The notes under the pieces: generated by a model
Told to the model about the DNA's origin: nothing
The model's input: the letters and a program-made list of their open reading frames with translations, nothing else
The model's database searches: none
In this document: positions 1-9,518 of the stretch, one piece after another
How positions within the stretch are numbered: position 1 is the stretch's first letter
How the letters are laid out: each line of letters starts with the position of its first letter
Assembly (NCBI GenBank): GCA_018970165.1
Contig: JAGWWZ010000021.1
Location: 1-41,043, forward strand
From: Planctomycetota bacterium
GTDB lineage: Bacteria; Planctomycetota; Planctomycetia; Pirellulales; Pirellulaceae
Direction: 5' to 3'
DNA: 41,043 nucleotides
Made by a program: the position numbers and the translations under genes

Positions 1-101
1 TTGGCCTCGTTTTGCGTTATTTGCCGATGCAGTCGACATTGTCCCAAGGGGAGGTGCCCAGTCAGGGTTGATTCCAGCCTGTTTTTCGGTTCAATAGTGG
101 C
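1..101. other. Left-edge sequence, possible C-terminal tail of a truncated gene
   Basis: Two plus-strand frames are open from the window edge. One ends in TAG at 95-97 and the other in TGA at 69-71. Either could be the last codons of a gene that begins outside the window, and neither tail is recognisable. No promoter or terminator is evident. Confidence 0.2.
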
Positions 102-152
102 GTGCACGGGATGCTTTCCGATAGAGAGATCGAAAGATCGGCCAGTCGCATC

Positions 153-1214
153 ATGACGCAATCCACGAAATCGAATTTATTCTATCCACCCATCGCTGGA
201 GACCCAGCTCTATCGCGTGTGCTGATCACGGGTGGGACCGGATTCATCGGTCGAAACTTGCTCAGTCGATTGAGTCGAATGGATTCGCAGTTGCGCGTTG
301 CGGTGAGGCCTGGAGGACAATCGCGGCTGCCTGCACTGCCGAGTCTGCAGGTTCATGAGGGATCGATGCAACGCGCCGAGGATTGGCATCGCGCGGTCGA
401 TGGTGTCGATACGGTGATCCATATGGTGGGAGCGACGGCAGGGAGTCGATCGGAGCTGCTGCAAGTCAACCGCGACATCACGCTGAACTTGGCACGCGCG
501 TGCAGCGAAGTTCCCAATCCACCGCGCATGATCTATGTCAGTTCCCTATCGGCGGGCGGTTCGAGCCAACGTTCGCTACCCCGTCATCCTCGAGAAGTAT
601 CCCGTCCGATTTCCAACTATGGCCGATCGAAGTATGAAGGAGAGTTGGCGGCCCTTTCCTATGCCCATCGAGTTCCGACGACGATCTTGCGACCGGGAAT
701 TGTGTTTGGACCTGGTGATAAAGAGGTGGTTCGCTTGCTGGACCCGATCGCTCGATTGGGGCTCAATCCGATGGCGGGTTTTCATGATCCTGAGATCGCG
801 TTTGTGCATGTCGAGGATTTGATCGATGCGATCATCGCTGCAGCGATCCGCGGTCGGACATGCCAAGGAAGCGAACCACATCACGGAGATGGACGCGGGG
901 TTTACTACATCGCAGATCGAGAGTTCATCACCTTTTCGCAGTTCGCGAAGTATGCGGCGGATGGACTGGGGCGAAAATGGGTGTTCAACCTGCGTATGCC
1001 GTTGAGCCTCGTTGGGAGTGTGGCGTGGGTCAATGAGCAAACGGGACGACTGTTTGGGGTGCGCAGCACGTTCAATCCGGACAAGATCCGCGAAGCGAGC
1101 TGCGCCGCATGGACGTGCGACTTGGAATCGACCGAGCATGAGTTAGGATGGAGCCCGGCGGCCCGCCTTCAGGAACGGGTTCATCAATTCGCGTCAACTT
1201 ACAAGAAACGATAA
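153..1214 (+). CDS. NAD(P)-dependent epimerase/dehydratase family protein (atypical/extended SDR)
   Basis: This is probably a nucleotide-sugar epimerase-like or complex-I NDUFA9-like NAD(P)-binding protein. The N-terminal Rossmann motif GGTGFIG is followed by the DTVIHMVGAT segment, SSLSAGG, and a SNYGRSKYEGE segment that supplies the Tyr-x-x-x-Lys catalytic pair. RPGIVFGPGD and the FVHVEDL segment are typical of the extended SDR substrate-binding half. Its length of about 353 residues fits the family. The start is uncertain: GTG at 102 and ATG at 111 are in frame, but ATG 153 lies nearest the Rossmann fold and none has a clear ribosome binding site. It converges on the SH3-domain gene with only 4 bases between the stop codons. 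The substrate cannot be told from sequence. Confidence 0.85.
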   Translation: MTQSTKSNLFYPPIAGDPALSRVLITGGTGFIGRNLLSRLSRMDSQLRVAVRPGGQSRLPALPSLQVHEGSMQRAEDWHRAVDGVDTVIHMVGATAGSRSELLQVNRDITLNLARACSEVPNPPRMIYVSSLSAGGSSQRSLPRHPREVSRPISNYGRSKYEGELAALSYAHRVPTTILRPGIVFGPGDKEVVRLLDPIARLGLNPMAGFHDPEIAFVHVEDLIDAIIAAAIRGRTCQGSEPHHGDGRGVYYIADREFITFSQFAKYAADGLGRKWVFNLRMPLSLVGSVAWVNEQTGRLFGVRSTFNPDKIREASCAAWTCDLESTEHELGWSPAARLQERVHQFASTYKKR

Positions 1215-1218
1215 GCGA

Positions 1219-3207
1219 TCAACGCAATCGCACAACGCGTTCCGCAACGATTTGGCGCGCCGCAAGATTGGGAATGTAGCCGGGTGCACCATAGACAGTC
1301 ACCGGCTGTTGCACATAGCGACGCAGATTCAGCCCAGTGGTTGGTCGCACATATGCAAGCACCTTACCAGCATCATCGGTCAACGCGAACTCGGGTTGAC
1401 CGGGGAGTGATGTGTGGACGCTGACCAGCCAGCCCGATGCTTCGGAGCCGGAGCCGGCCACTCGCGGTGGAATCGCTTCGGTCATCGGTGGGGCGTTGAG
1501 GGGTGGAGCGGGCTGAAGCGGAGGGACCTGAGCAGGCGATTGCAACGCGATCGAACGGGTGCGCAACGATTCGAACTCTTCGATGCGATCAAGCAGCAAT
1601 CTCGCTTCGCCGCGAACCAGCGGCGAGTCTCCCAACTCAATCCAAGACTTGGCGGAGACACGGTATGGTTCAAGGTTCCATTGTTCGGTTGGCTTAGAAA
1701 CCATCGCGGTCAGTTGAAGCAAGGCATCTTGAATCGCGGGGGTTGAGAAGTGGTCCGGTGTTTCCGTCATAGCACGAGGCTCGAGGTAGGAATCTCTTCG
1801 ATAGTTGACGGCTGCGATCGGTACGTTTTCAAAGGCTCGGCTTGGTTCGGAGGAAAACGTGTCTCCTTCCGGTTGAGGATCGGTTTGGGTATCGGAACCA
1901 AAAAGTGGACCTTGTGAGTTGGCGATCGACAACCATGAACCATCGGAGTATCGACGGGTTGGTCGGGGAAGGCGATCCAGTCGGTTTTCGATGATCGGGG
2001 AGTGCGGTGCGTAGGGGCCGCGGCGCGATAGGGCACCGCCACCTGGCCGATGGGCTGGGGTTGGATGCATCGGGGTCGGCTGCATGGATGTTGTACCGTC
2101 ATCGACAATGCTGAACCCGAGCCAGCCCAAGACTCCGCTGACCGGTCCCACGCGGAGTGGTTGGCCATGGGGACCGTTCAAGGTATTCCAATACGCGGTG
2201 TCCTGACCATAGGCCGTGACATGCGATCCCTTTTTTCGGTGAAAGGGCGCAGGCATCGCATCGGATTCGATTCCCTGTTCTTCGGCTATCTGTGCCTGTT
2301 CGATTTCAATCTCTCGTTCGATTCGAGCGATCTGCTCCGCTTCATCGGACCAAACGATGTTGCCATCGACACTCCCTTCGACGTCGCCGTCGATGATTTC
2401 ACCCTCGACGATGTTACCCTGGACGAGTTCACCCTCGACGAATTCACCTTGCACCATCTCGCGTTGAATGATTTGGTTGGCCTTCACCACTTTCGAATTG
2501 TTTGTTTCTCGAGTGGTCTCTTTCACTTGTTTAGCGCTGGCGGGTTGGACTTCGTTTGCGTCCTTCGTGTCGCCGCGTTGCTTCGGTGTGTTTTTAGTGC
2601 TGGCTGCTAGTTGCACTGGGTTGGTTCCGAGTTGGGATGTTTTGATCCATCGAAATTCCCCTTGAGGGGGGGCTATTCGAAACCAGAGGGATTTCTTCTC
2701 GTCCTGTTCGCGATAGGCTTCGTCAAGAATCGCTACTTTTTGAGTTTGAACGAGCATGGTTTGAAAGAGAAGCGAGTCGATATCGGGAGTATCGCTTCCG
2801 ATGAATGCGGCGGTCTTCTCGACGGAGACTTCGCCTGATTTACCGCCGGGCAACAAGTAAACCGAGCTGGCAGGAATCCAGTTATGGCTTCCTTCGGGTG
2901 GACGGATGCCGGACCATCCATCGGATGTTTCGACATACACATCGACCGAGGCACCGAGCTTGAGGGTCGTGGTCGCGTAGAATTGGCTCCCGGGACCGCA
3001 TCGAACGCTGGCTTGTGCAGTCTGCACAAAATAGGTTTTGGCTTGCGAGAAAGCTTGAACGGTAGGTGGTGGTTGCGAGGGTTCGTCTGCGCGCAGGGGT
3101 TGGCTTACGACATCGCTACCGAAAACGTTACCGATAGCGATCCCGCAAACCAGCAGCCGGAGGAGGCGGGTTGTGTTCTTGCCGATGGCGCTCTGTTTGG
3201 TCTGCAC
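1219..3207 (-). CDS. Secreted SH3-domain envelope protein with pentapeptide-like repeats
   Basis: A 662-residue exported protein of unknown role. A basic, hydrophobic N-terminus (about residues 13-40) looks like a signal peptide. Residues about 60-117 form a bacterial SH3 domain (RCGPGSQFYATT, WIPASSVYLLP), and about 130-195 looks like a second, divergent one. Such domains usually bind peptidoglycan or other envelope ligands. Residues 251-284 hold five-residue repeats of the type (M/F/L/I)-(V/I)-(Q/E/D)-G-(E/N/D). The rest is low-complexity and Pro-rich with a conserved-looking end. The start is GTG at 3207, supported by AGGAG at 3217-3221 on this strand, 9 bases upstream. It follows the 3239-4741 gene by 31 bases, so the two are probably cotranscribed. 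Confidence 0.75.
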   Translation of the reverse strand: MQTKQSAIGKNTTRLLRLLVCGIAIGNVFGSDVVSQPLRADEPSQPPPTVQAFSQAKTYFVQTAQASVRCGPGSQFYATTTLKLGASVDVYVETSDGWSGIRPPEGSHNWIPASSVYLLPGGKSGEVSVEKTAAFIGSDTPDIDSLLFQTMLVQTQKVAILDEAYREQDEKKSLWFRIAPPQGEFRWIKTSQLGTNPVQLAASTKNTPKQRGDTKDANEVQPASAKQVKETTRETNNSKVVKANQIIQREMVQGEFVEGELVQGNIVEGEIIDGDVEGSVDGNIVWSDEAEQIARIEREIEIEQAQIAEEQGIESDAMPAPFHRKKGSHVTAYGQDTAYWNTLNGPHGQPLRVGPVSGVLGWLGFSIVDDGTTSMQPTPMHPTPAHRPGGGALSRRGPYAPHSPIIENRLDRLPRPTRRYSDGSWLSIANSQGPLFGSDTQTDPQPEGDTFSSEPSRAFENVPIAAVNYRRDSYLEPRAMTETPDHFSTPAIQDALLQLTAMVSKPTEQWNLEPYRVSAKSWIELGDSPLVRGEARLLLDRIEEFESLRTRSIALQSPAQVPPLQPAPPLNAPPMTEAIPPRVAGSGSEASGWLVSVHTSLPGQPEFALTDDAGKVLAYVRPTTGLNLRRYVQQPVTVYGAPGYIPNLAARQIVAERVVRLR
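2356..2457 (-). repeat. 15-bp-period imperfect tandem repeat inside the SH3-domain gene
   Basis: This stretch encodes about six five-residue units such as MVQGE, FVEGE, LVQGN, IVEGE and IIDGD. The DNA units are similar but not identical, so the repeat is old and under protein-level selection rather than a fresh slippage product. Confidence 0.7.
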
Positions 3208-3238
3208 GGTTCAGAACTCCTTTTCGAACGTGAGTGGG

Positions 3239-4741
3239 CTATCTCTTGTTGGATGATGCAGCCCCGTTGATTTGCAAGGCTTGCTGGATGTGGGATGCGA
3301 CTCGGGGATCGGAAGCACGTTGCTCGATGATGCGAAGGATGCGTGCGGCCTCGGGATCGGCCGTGGAGCCGAGCATGGCGATGGCTTTCATTTTCGCGGC
3401 CTGATCCTCAGACTCCGACATCCATGCCAACCAGGGCAACGGATTGATTGTGGGGTTGTTGGTGAGTGCCGATAAGGCCTCGAGCCGTTCTTCGGATTCA
3501 CCTCGCGCCAAGGCGAGTGCTAGGTCGACATGCAACTCGCTGAAGTCTTGCGCTTCGAGTTCCTCGACAATGGCAGCGACCTCGTCGTCCGCAACCTGTT
3601 CAAGAGATTTGAGAAGCTGCTCGACGCTTCGCTTTGGTTTCACGTTGATGACCACCGACATCTTCTTGTTCGGGAGAGGTTCCGGTTCCTTGTCATCGGA
3701 GAGGCTCATCGTTCGCGAGTTCGCCACGGTTCGAATATTGCCCTCGTTCGCGATGCGAATCCGAGTTGGTTCTCGAGGAGCGGTCGTTGGTTGCATAGCC
3801 GATGGCGGTAATGCAGATGGCAGTTCAGGCAAGGCCAACGGTTTCTCTTCTGCAGCTATTGGGCTACGAAGTTCGTTGGGGAGGATTGGCAGTTCGGGTC
3901 GCGCGGACAACTCCCCTGGATCCGAGTTGGCCTGGATGATGGGAGGGATGCTTGCGGTGCTAATGGGTATTGAGCTATCGCTAAGGCTTCCTTCGCTCAG
4001 ATTTCTACTGACTCGAGGCGTGGTAGGTGGGTTTGGGAGTGACGAAGGGTTTGGGAGTGAGGGGATAGCGGGTTTGATGGAGACGGTTTCGGAGCGTATG
4101 GATCCTTTCGCGCCAGCCAGCAGCATGCTTCGTCCGTTTGTTGCGTTTGGAGAACCGATGCCGTTGGAACCTTCATCGAGGATTTGCGTCATTCGTTTGC
4201 GCAGTTCCACCTTGGCAGGATTGCTCGATGCCAACAGAGTGGTCATGCGGGCTGCAATCCATTCTCGCATCATTCGTTGATCTTCATCGATGGGTTTCCA
4301 TCGTTCGAGAGATTCCACGATTTGGTTTTGTCGCAGTTCATCCATCTTGCGAAACGATGGGGACTCGCACTGGGTCTTGATCACTTGAAAGGCGACGGCG
4401 CGTCGGGTTGCATTCTCTGACTGCAGTTGTTGCATCAAGAGGGTGATCGAGTCATCGACAGAATCTCCGAGTGCAATCATGGCGGCCAAGGTATCTTCAT
4501 CGGTTTCGTCGGCATGCAGCCATTGTTCCCATTGCCACTTGAGCACTTGTCGACTCGCGGGTTCCCAATAGTAGGCGACTGCACCGACACCTGAAAACAA
4601 CAGCAAGATGGCGAATGCTGTTCTCAGGCTGCTGCCGCGCACAGGTGCGGGCGCTGTTGGCGTATCGGGGCCCAATAGCCAATCGGCATCGATTTGAACC
4701 TTTGGCTTCTTGGCTTTTCGAAAGCTTGGCATGGAACGCAT
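3239..4741 (-). CDS. Membrane-anchored protein with helical HEAT-like regions, unknown function
   Basis: I do not recognise this family. Read from ATG 4741 it is 500 residues. GTG 4777 and ATG 4732 are alternative starts, and none has a clear ribosome binding site. A basic N-terminal tail (FRKAKKPKV) precedes one transmembrane helix at about residues 41-59, which suggests an inner-membrane anchor with most of the protein outside the cytoplasm. Two helical segments flank a long Pro/Ser-rich linker. The C-terminal one (EQVADDEVAAIVEELEAQ onward, with ALARGESEERLEALSALTN) resembles alpha-helical repeat (HEAT-like) packing. It lies 31 bases upstream of the SH3-domain gene on the same strand, which suggests a shared role in the envelope. 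Confidence 0.65.
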   Translation of the reverse strand: MRSMPSFRKAKKPKVQIDADWLLGPDTPTAPAPVRGSSLRTAFAILLLFSGVGAVAYYWEPASRQVLKWQWEQWLHADETDEDTLAAMIALGDSVDDSITLLMQQLQSENATRRAVAFQVIKTQCESPSFRKMDELRQNQIVESLERWKPIDEDQRMMREWIAARMTTLLASSNPAKVELRKRMTQILDEGSNGIGSPNATNGRSMLLAGAKGSIRSETVSIKPAIPSLPNPSSLPNPPTTPRVSRNLSEGSLSDSSIPISTASIPPIIQANSDPGELSARPELPILPNELRSPIAAEEKPLALPELPSALPPSAMQPTTAPREPTRIRIANEGNIRTVANSRTMSLSDDKEPEPLPNKKMSVVINVKPKRSVEQLLKSLEQVADDEVAAIVEELEAQDFSELHVDLALALARGESEERLEALSALTNNPTINPLPWLAWMSESEDQAAKMKAIAMLGSTADPEAARILRIIEQRASDPRVASHIQQALQINGAASSNKR

Positions 4742-4895
4742 GTGCAGATAACGGCCGAAATTTGGGCCGACGATCACGGAATCGCCGACCGATCATCCCA
4801 TGCGTATAGAGAGCCTGGTCTAAGGAATCAAGCCGAACTTGGCGGGCTTGGCAAGATAGAGGAGAGAGCGGGTTTGGGGGGTAACTGCGGCCGGT

Positions 4896-6950
4896 CTAGG
4901 GCCCTCCACCTGGGCTCTCTTCGGCGATGCGTTTGAGTTTTCGATCGAGGGTCGATCGTTCGATCCCGAGGATTGCCGCGGCGCGGTTCTTCTGGCCGCC
5001 GGTATGTTTCAGAGTCGATTCGATGTGTTCTCGCTCCAGGTCCTCGAGCGTTCGTTCCTTGTAGACAGCGCTCTGGCAGCGTGTGTCGGCGGGCATGCCG
5101 GGAACTTGGACATGCGACAAGGCCAAGTCCTCGGGTTCAGCGACTGAACCGATCGCCAGAACATGGGCCCGCTCGACGGCGTTCTTGAGTTCGCGAATAT
5201 TTCCGGGCCAACGATACTCGAGCATCGCCGCTTGAGCGCGGGAACTGAAACTCTCCGGCCCATGCCCTGATCGTTGGCGAAATTGTTTTAAGAAGAAGTT
5301 TGCCAGTGGCAGGATGTCTTCGGTTCGCTCGCGCAGCGGAGGGATCGTCAATTCGATGACTCGCAATCGAAAATAGAGATCGGATCGAAAGGTTCCTTCC
5401 TGAACTCCTTTTTCGAGGTCGCGGTTGGTGGCAGCGATCACGCGGACATCGACTTGGATCGGTTTGTTGCCGCCGACTCGTTCGAAGACGCGAGCCTCGA
5501 GGACTCGAAGGAATTTGGCTTGTATTTCCAAACTCATTTCACCGAGTTCATCGAGCATCAGGGTTCCGGCATGGGCTAGTTCGAATTTTCCGAGTTTGCG
5601 TTCGGTGGCTCCGGTGAAGGCACCCTTCTCATGGCCAAACAGTTCGCTCTCGAGCAAGGTCGGCGTGAGGGCGGCGCAGTTGAGGGCGATGAATGGTCCT
5701 GCGGCGCGCGGGCTGTTGTCATGGATCGCGCGAGCGACAAGCTCCTTGCCGGTGCCGCTCTCTCCGCGGATCAAAACAGTCGCGGATGTCGGCGCAACGC
5801 GAGCGATCTGGTCCCGAACTCGCTTCATCGATGTCGAATGAACAATCCAATCGACATGGCCAAGTTGTTGTTCGAGCTGATTGATACGTTCTGTGGAGCT
5901 TCGGAGTTTTGACTCGAGGTTTTGTGCGCGCATCAAGTTCTTGATCGATACCGACAAGACTTCGGCGATCGCGAGCGTGGTCTCAAGATCGTCGGGAGTC
6001 AAATCGGGCTCCCCAGATCGAGAGTAGAGATGTATCAGGCCGATCGGTTTTTGATCTCCACGGATCGGCGCAGCGATGATGCTGGTGGTGTTGAGGATAT
6101 GGCTTGCTCCCTCCTGGCCGGCGCTGAGCAGATGAGGATCGGACGCTACGTTGCGAGCCAGGATCGCGGACGGGTCGCGGATCAATGTTGCGATCAAGTT
6201 CTCGGAAGCTGGATGATACGCGCGACCATCGGTCACTCGCGTTGCTAAGATCGTCATCGAAAAATTCATCGAACCATCGGTTGATGGTTCCGCAGAGGAT
6301 GCGTTGTCGATCCGAATCACTCCACCTGAATTGCAACCGATGGTTTGCATTAGGCGCGATAGAGCGAGGTCACATGCGCCCGAGATCGATGTCTGCTGTG
6401 CGATCTCGAAGGCCAAAGGAAGAAGCGCGACGGCGACCGGCTCAGATGTTTGTTTCGAATCTCGTGGCGACTTGTTGCGGATCGATGCGGCGATGTCTTC
6501 GGGATCGATCGCTCGAGATTCCAGGAGGCTTGCATTTGATTTGCGATGCGTGATTGCGGGAGCCAAGCCACTTGCAGTGTTGGAGATCGAGGCCTCAGGA
6601 AGGGAAGCCGACAATGCAGCGGGCGGGATGAATTCCTCGAGCGAGTGAACAAAAGTCATCAGGCACGAGGCGACCAGGATCTGTTCGCCGGGAATCAGGG
6701 TATGGGGAGCCTCGATCCGTTTTCCGTCGACGAGGGTTCCATTTCGCGAGCCGAGGTCCTGGACCCGCCAAATGTTGTCTTCGCAATAGATTTCGGCATG
6801 TTTGCGGCTGGCCCGCTCGTCCGGGACGGGGATCGCGTTCGAGGAAGCGCGGCCGACGACCAGTCGGACCCCCTTTTCCAGACGAAAAACGTCCGACCAG
6901 CGATTTCCCTGGCGAATAATCAGATAAGCTGACGTGCTGTTTGGTTGCAT
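4896..6950 (-). CDS. Sigma-54-dependent transcriptional activator with FHA and GAF domains
   Basis: A 684-residue bacterial enhancer-binding protein that remodels sigma-54 RNA polymerase by ATP hydrolysis. Domains in order: FHA at about 28-100 ([23 protein letters not shown], then [12 protein letters not shown]), which would bind a phosphothreonine peptide; GAF at about 178-340; a coiled coil at about 342-365; and the AAA+ domain at about 370-600. The AAA+ domain carries Walker A GESGTGKE (396-403), the sigma-54 loop GAFTGA (443-448) and Walker B LMLDELGE (464-471). The C-terminal Fis-type helix-turn-helix ([21 protein letters not shown], split here as [12 protein letters not shown] and IERSTLDRK) binds DNA. 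The FHA input implies control by a Ser/Thr protein kinase, which is not in the window. It is divergent from the 7042 gene, with 91 bases between them. The target promoters are unknown. Confidence 0.95.
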   Translation of the reverse strand: MQPNSTSAYLIIRQGNRWSDVFRLEKGVRLVVGRASSNAIPVPDERASRKHAEIYCEDNIWRVQDLGSRNGTLVDGKRIEAPHTLIPGEQILVASCLMTFVHSLEEFIPPAALSASLPEASISNTASGLAPAITHRKSNASLLESRAIDPEDIAASIRNKSPRDSKQTSEPVAVALLPLAFEIAQQTSISGACDLALSRLMQTIGCNSGGVIRIDNASSAEPSTDGSMNFSMTILATRVTDGRAYHPASENLIATLIRDPSAILARNVASDPHLLSAGQEGASHILNTTSIIAAPIRGDQKPIGLIHLYSRSGEPDLTPDDLETTLAIAEVLSVSIKNLMRAQNLESKLRSSTERINQLEQQLGHVDWIVHSTSMKRVRDQIARVAPTSATVLIRGESGTGKELVARAIHDNSPRAAGPFIALNCAALTPTLLESELFGHEKGAFTGATERKLGKFELAHAGTLMLDELGEMSLEIQAKFLRVLEARVFERVGGNKPIQVDVRVIAATNRDLEKGVQEGTFRSDLYFRLRVIELTIPPLRERTEDILPLANFFLKQFRQRSGHGPESFSSRAQAAMLEYRWPGNIRELKNAVERAHVLAIGSVAEPEDLALSHVQVPGMPADTRCQSAVYKERTLEDLEREHIESTLKHTGGQKNRAAAILGIERSTLDRKLKRIAEESPGGGP

Positions 6951-7041
6951 CGGGAAATGGGCCCAAATACACTGAAAGGGACGTTTGCGTCACTCATCTC
7001 CATACTACCACAAACTTTCGTTTTCCAACGGAGCACCCACC

Positions 7042-8424
7042 ATGCGTGTTTTCGCATCACTTTTTCCGAGTTCTATGCAGATCCGGATCTGGGTCGTGGT
7101 GCTCGCCGTCTGTGCCTATTATTCTGGGAATGCCAGCGCCCAGTTCTTCCCACCCTTCGGTGGATTCGGAGGTCTTGTCGGCGGTGTACGCATCGATGCC
7201 GATGGCGTGCTCAGGAATATGACCCTCGACGAGCAGCAACAGCAACTCGAACTAGTTCGACGCAATGCTGTTGCTCCCACAGGTCCGCTAACCGAAGCGT
7301 CACCGATGCGATGCATCTCCCTGCGAAAGGTTCAGGAAGCACTTCTCGAATCGGCAAAAACGCAAAAGCCATTGTCCGCAGAGATGCTCTACATGGCGGG
7401 ACTGACGCGAATCGAATACGTGTTCGTCTATCCGGAACGACAAGACATTGTCGTCGCTGGACCCGCAGAACCTTGGACCGTAGGACCCTATGGATCGATG
7501 GTGGGTGCCAAGAGTGGTCGCCCGATTGTTTATCTTGAAGATCTCCTGACTGCGTTCCGCTACGTATCCAATGCGCGACAGGGTGGCGTATCGATTTCTA
7601 TCGAACCGACCGAGCAAGGAGTCGTTCAACTGCAACAGGTGCTTTCTCGCATCGGTGCGAATCCTAACCCAGCGCAAATTGTTCCCATGCTCGCCGAAGC
7701 TTTCGGACCTCAAAAGGTTGTTCTGCAAGGGATTCCAAGCGACAGCCACATGGCCCGCATTCTTCTCGCAGCAGATTATCGGATGAAACTCTATGGCATG
7801 GACTTGGCCAAAGCTCCCGTTCAAGGCCTGCCGAGCTACCTCGAAATGATTCGCAATCGAACCATCGCATCTTCACAGCTTCAGTCCCGATGGTGGATGG
7901 CTTGCGATTACAACGCCATCTCGCACAGTTCCAATCGACTCGCATGGCGAATCAGCGGCCCCGGCATCAAGACCATGACCGAACAAGAAGTCTACGATGC
8001 CAGCGGTGCGGTCAGTCAGACTGGCAAGGTCGATGCGGCCGCTAAGAAATGGGCTGAAATCTTCACCAACAAATTGGATGAGTTGTCCACCAAGGACACC
8101 GCCTTCGGCGATCTTCGAAACGTCATGGACCTGTGCGTTGTCGCTGCGTTGATCGAAGCTCAAAACCTCGAATCCATGGCCTCTTGCGATCTGTCGGGAA
8201 TCCTCGGGGACGCCTCGCAAATGGAGACCCCTAAGCTCGATTTCCCTCAAGCTCTTCCCCCACAAATCAGCCTCATTCAAAGCGTGCAGGGGATGTTGGT
8301 CTCGGCTAGCGGCGGTGTCATGATCGAATCGTGGCAAGCCGCAACCCACACTGACGAGGATGATCGCGTTGCCGTCGCGCATCGCGAAGCAGCCGAGTGG
8401 AATACTGATTCCTGGTACAAGTAA
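7042..8424 (+). CDS. DUF1598-like secreted planctomycete protein
   Basis: A 460-residue exported protein. The start at ATG 7042 is preceded by GGAG at 7030-7033 and gives a clean signal peptide (hydrophobic core IWVVVLAVCAYY, likely cleavage after NASAQ). The stretch VVAGPAEPWTVGPYGSMVG, followed by YLEDLLTAFRY and SISIEPTEQGV, is what I associate with the planctomycete DUF1598 family. That family's function is unknown. No catalytic motif stands out. The C-terminal part is acidic and ends EWNTDSWYK. It is transcribed away from the sigma-54 activator, which might regulate it, but I see no sigma-54 promoter in the 91-base gap. Confidence 0.8.
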   Translation: MRVFASLFPSSMQIRIWVVVLAVCAYYSGNASAQFFPPFGGFGGLVGGVRIDADGVLRNMTLDEQQQQLELVRRNAVAPTGPLTEASPMRCISLRKVQEALLESAKTQKPLSAEMLYMAGLTRIEYVFVYPERQDIVVAGPAEPWTVGPYGSMVGAKSGRPIVYLEDLLTAFRYVSNARQGGVSISIEPTEQGVVQLQQVLSRIGANPNPAQIVPMLAEAFGPQKVVLQGIPSDSHMARILLAADYRMKLYGMDLAKAPVQGLPSYLEMIRNRTIASSQLQSRWWMACDYNAISHSSNRLAWRISGPGIKTMTEQEVYDASGAVSQTGKVDAAAKKWAEIFTNKLDELSTKDTAFGDLRNVMDLCVVAALIEAQNLESMASCDLSGILGDASQMETPKLDFPQALPPQISLIQSVQGMLVSASGGVMIESWQAATHTDEDDRVAVAHREAAEWNTDSWYK

Positions 8425-8712
8425 CGAACTGTGCGGTCCTCGGCAATCCGATTGCAGCGAAAGACGCTAAGCCCCCCTTCTGAGGGAGTGCTATCATTCC
8501 AACGGCCATTTATCCGAGATTTTTTCTTAACTGCAAAGCCGTTGCGGTAAAGGAAGTTAGGTCTATCGGTCTGGAAAGATAGGCAAAATAAGAAAAATAT
8601 AAGGGTTGTTGATTCGGAAACCTTGTGTTTCAATCCCAGGCATGTGGGTGCTGCGGGCTGGCTCGAGCCTGGAGTACCAGAAACGTTTCAAACTCGTTTT
8701 TGGAGGTCAGGG
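8425..8712 (+). other. 288-base intergenic region with a weak hairpin
   Basis: No convincing ORF or known riboswitch consensus is visible. A 6-bp stem pairs 8636-8641 with 8667-8672, and the palindrome gaaacgtttc lies shortly downstream, before the ribosome binding site of the next gene. It may be the 5' untranslated leader of the 8713 gene. Confidence 0.3.
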
Positions 8713-9378
8713 ATGCGTAATTGCACTCGAAGTGCTTGGTTCGCGATGGTTGTTTTCTGCGGGTTGCCTGTCTTTGGACAGGATGTGAGCGGCATTAAGC
8801 TCAACCCGGGCGAGAAGATCGTTGCGATCAATGGTGTGCCGGTAGAGAAACTCGGCATCAATCCCGATGGAACGCGAATGGGAACGATTCCCGCAAACGG
8901 TGGAGCCGTCGTTACGGCTTCCGCACCGTCAACGAGCGGAGCCGTGGTAACGGCGTCTGCTCCATCAAGCAGTGGAGCGGTCGTAACAGCCTCCGCTACA
9001 TCATCGACCGTTGGGACGGTTAGTCCTGCGGTCGCGACCAACATTGTTGGCAACCTTGTGCAGAACGGTTTGCCGTTCAGTCATTCACCGGGTGAAACGG
9101 TGATGGACAAGGTGAACTACGAGCGGCGACTCAATGGCATGGGGCCGTTGACCCCGGATCCGGAATTGATGGACCTTGCTCTGCGCAAGGCTACCATTGC
9201 GGCTCAACGTCGCTATAAGAACCACATCGGTGGTTCGATTGGGAGCGCACGTGCTGAAGGAGTCGGTCACACTCAAGGCCGCTTCCTGTCTTGTTGTTTG
9301 GACATGCCTGCGACCTATGGTGGTGCGGCGATGGTCCAAGGGACCGATGGCTGGTACTGCTGTCTGTTGGTCCGTTAA
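8713..9378 (+). CDS. Small secreted CAP-like protein with 12-residue repeats
   Basis: A 221-residue exported protein. ATG 8713 is favoured over the longer in-frame ATG at 8623 because GGAGG at 8702-8706 sits 6 bases upstream and a signal peptide follows directly (WFAMVVFCGLPVFGQ). Residues about 64-99 form three 12-residue repeats of GAVVTASAPS type. The C-terminal half (VNYERRLNGMGPLTPDPELM, then ARAEGVGHTQG and DGWYCCLLVR) resembles a shortened CAP/SCP fold, a superfamily of extracellular proteins. It lacks most of the usual CAP active-site motifs, so the assignment is tentative. It is probably a stand-alone transcript ended by the strong terminator at 9406-9438. Confidence 0.7.
   Translation: MRNCTRSAWFAMVVFCGLPVFGQDVSGIKLNPGEKIVAINGVPVEKLGINPDGTRMGTIPANGGAVVTASAPSTSGAVVTASAPSSSGAVVTASATSSTVGTVSPAVATNIVGNLVQNGLPFSHSPGETVMDKVNYERRLNGMGPLTPDPELMDLALRKATIAAQRRYKNHIGGSIGSARAEGVGHTQGRFLSCCLDMPATYGGAAMVQGTDGWYCCLLVR
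8902..9009 (+). repeat. Three 36-bp coding repeats
   Basis: Three in-frame units encode GAVVTASAPST, SGAVVTASAPSS and SGAVVTASATSS-like segments. Third codon positions differ between units, so the protein sequence rather than the DNA is conserved. The segment is a likely flexible linker between the signal peptide region and the C-terminal domain. Confidence 0.75.
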
Positions 9379-9405
9379 GGTTGGAAGTTAGCGATTGCTA
9401 AAAGC

Positions 9406-9438
9406 AAGAAGCCGACGGTTTTTCGCCGTCGGCTTCTT
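9406..9438. terminator. Strong bidirectional hairpin terminator
   Basis: A perfect 13-bp stem pairs 9406-9418 (AAGAAGCCGACGG) with 9426-9438 and has a 7-base loop. The A-rich start and T-rich end (TTCTTTC) give a U-rich tail on the plus strand and a matching one on the minus strand. It lies 28 bases after the CAP-like gene and faces the convergent 9645 gene. Confidence 0.85.
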
Positions 9439-9518
9439 TCGTAGATGTATCGGACTTTGCCGGTCGGGACCACTCACCACGCAAAGCATGGAGTTGTGCA
9501 ACTGCATCTTTCTTGGTA

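Noticed and set aside
576-1139. 187-residue minus-strand ORF over the epimerase
   Set aside because: It is antisense to a well-supported epimerase with clear motifs.
8425-8712. Possible riboswitch before the CAP-like gene
   Set aside because: The weak 6-bp hairpin does not fit any riboswitch consensus I know, including c-di-GMP and T-box types.
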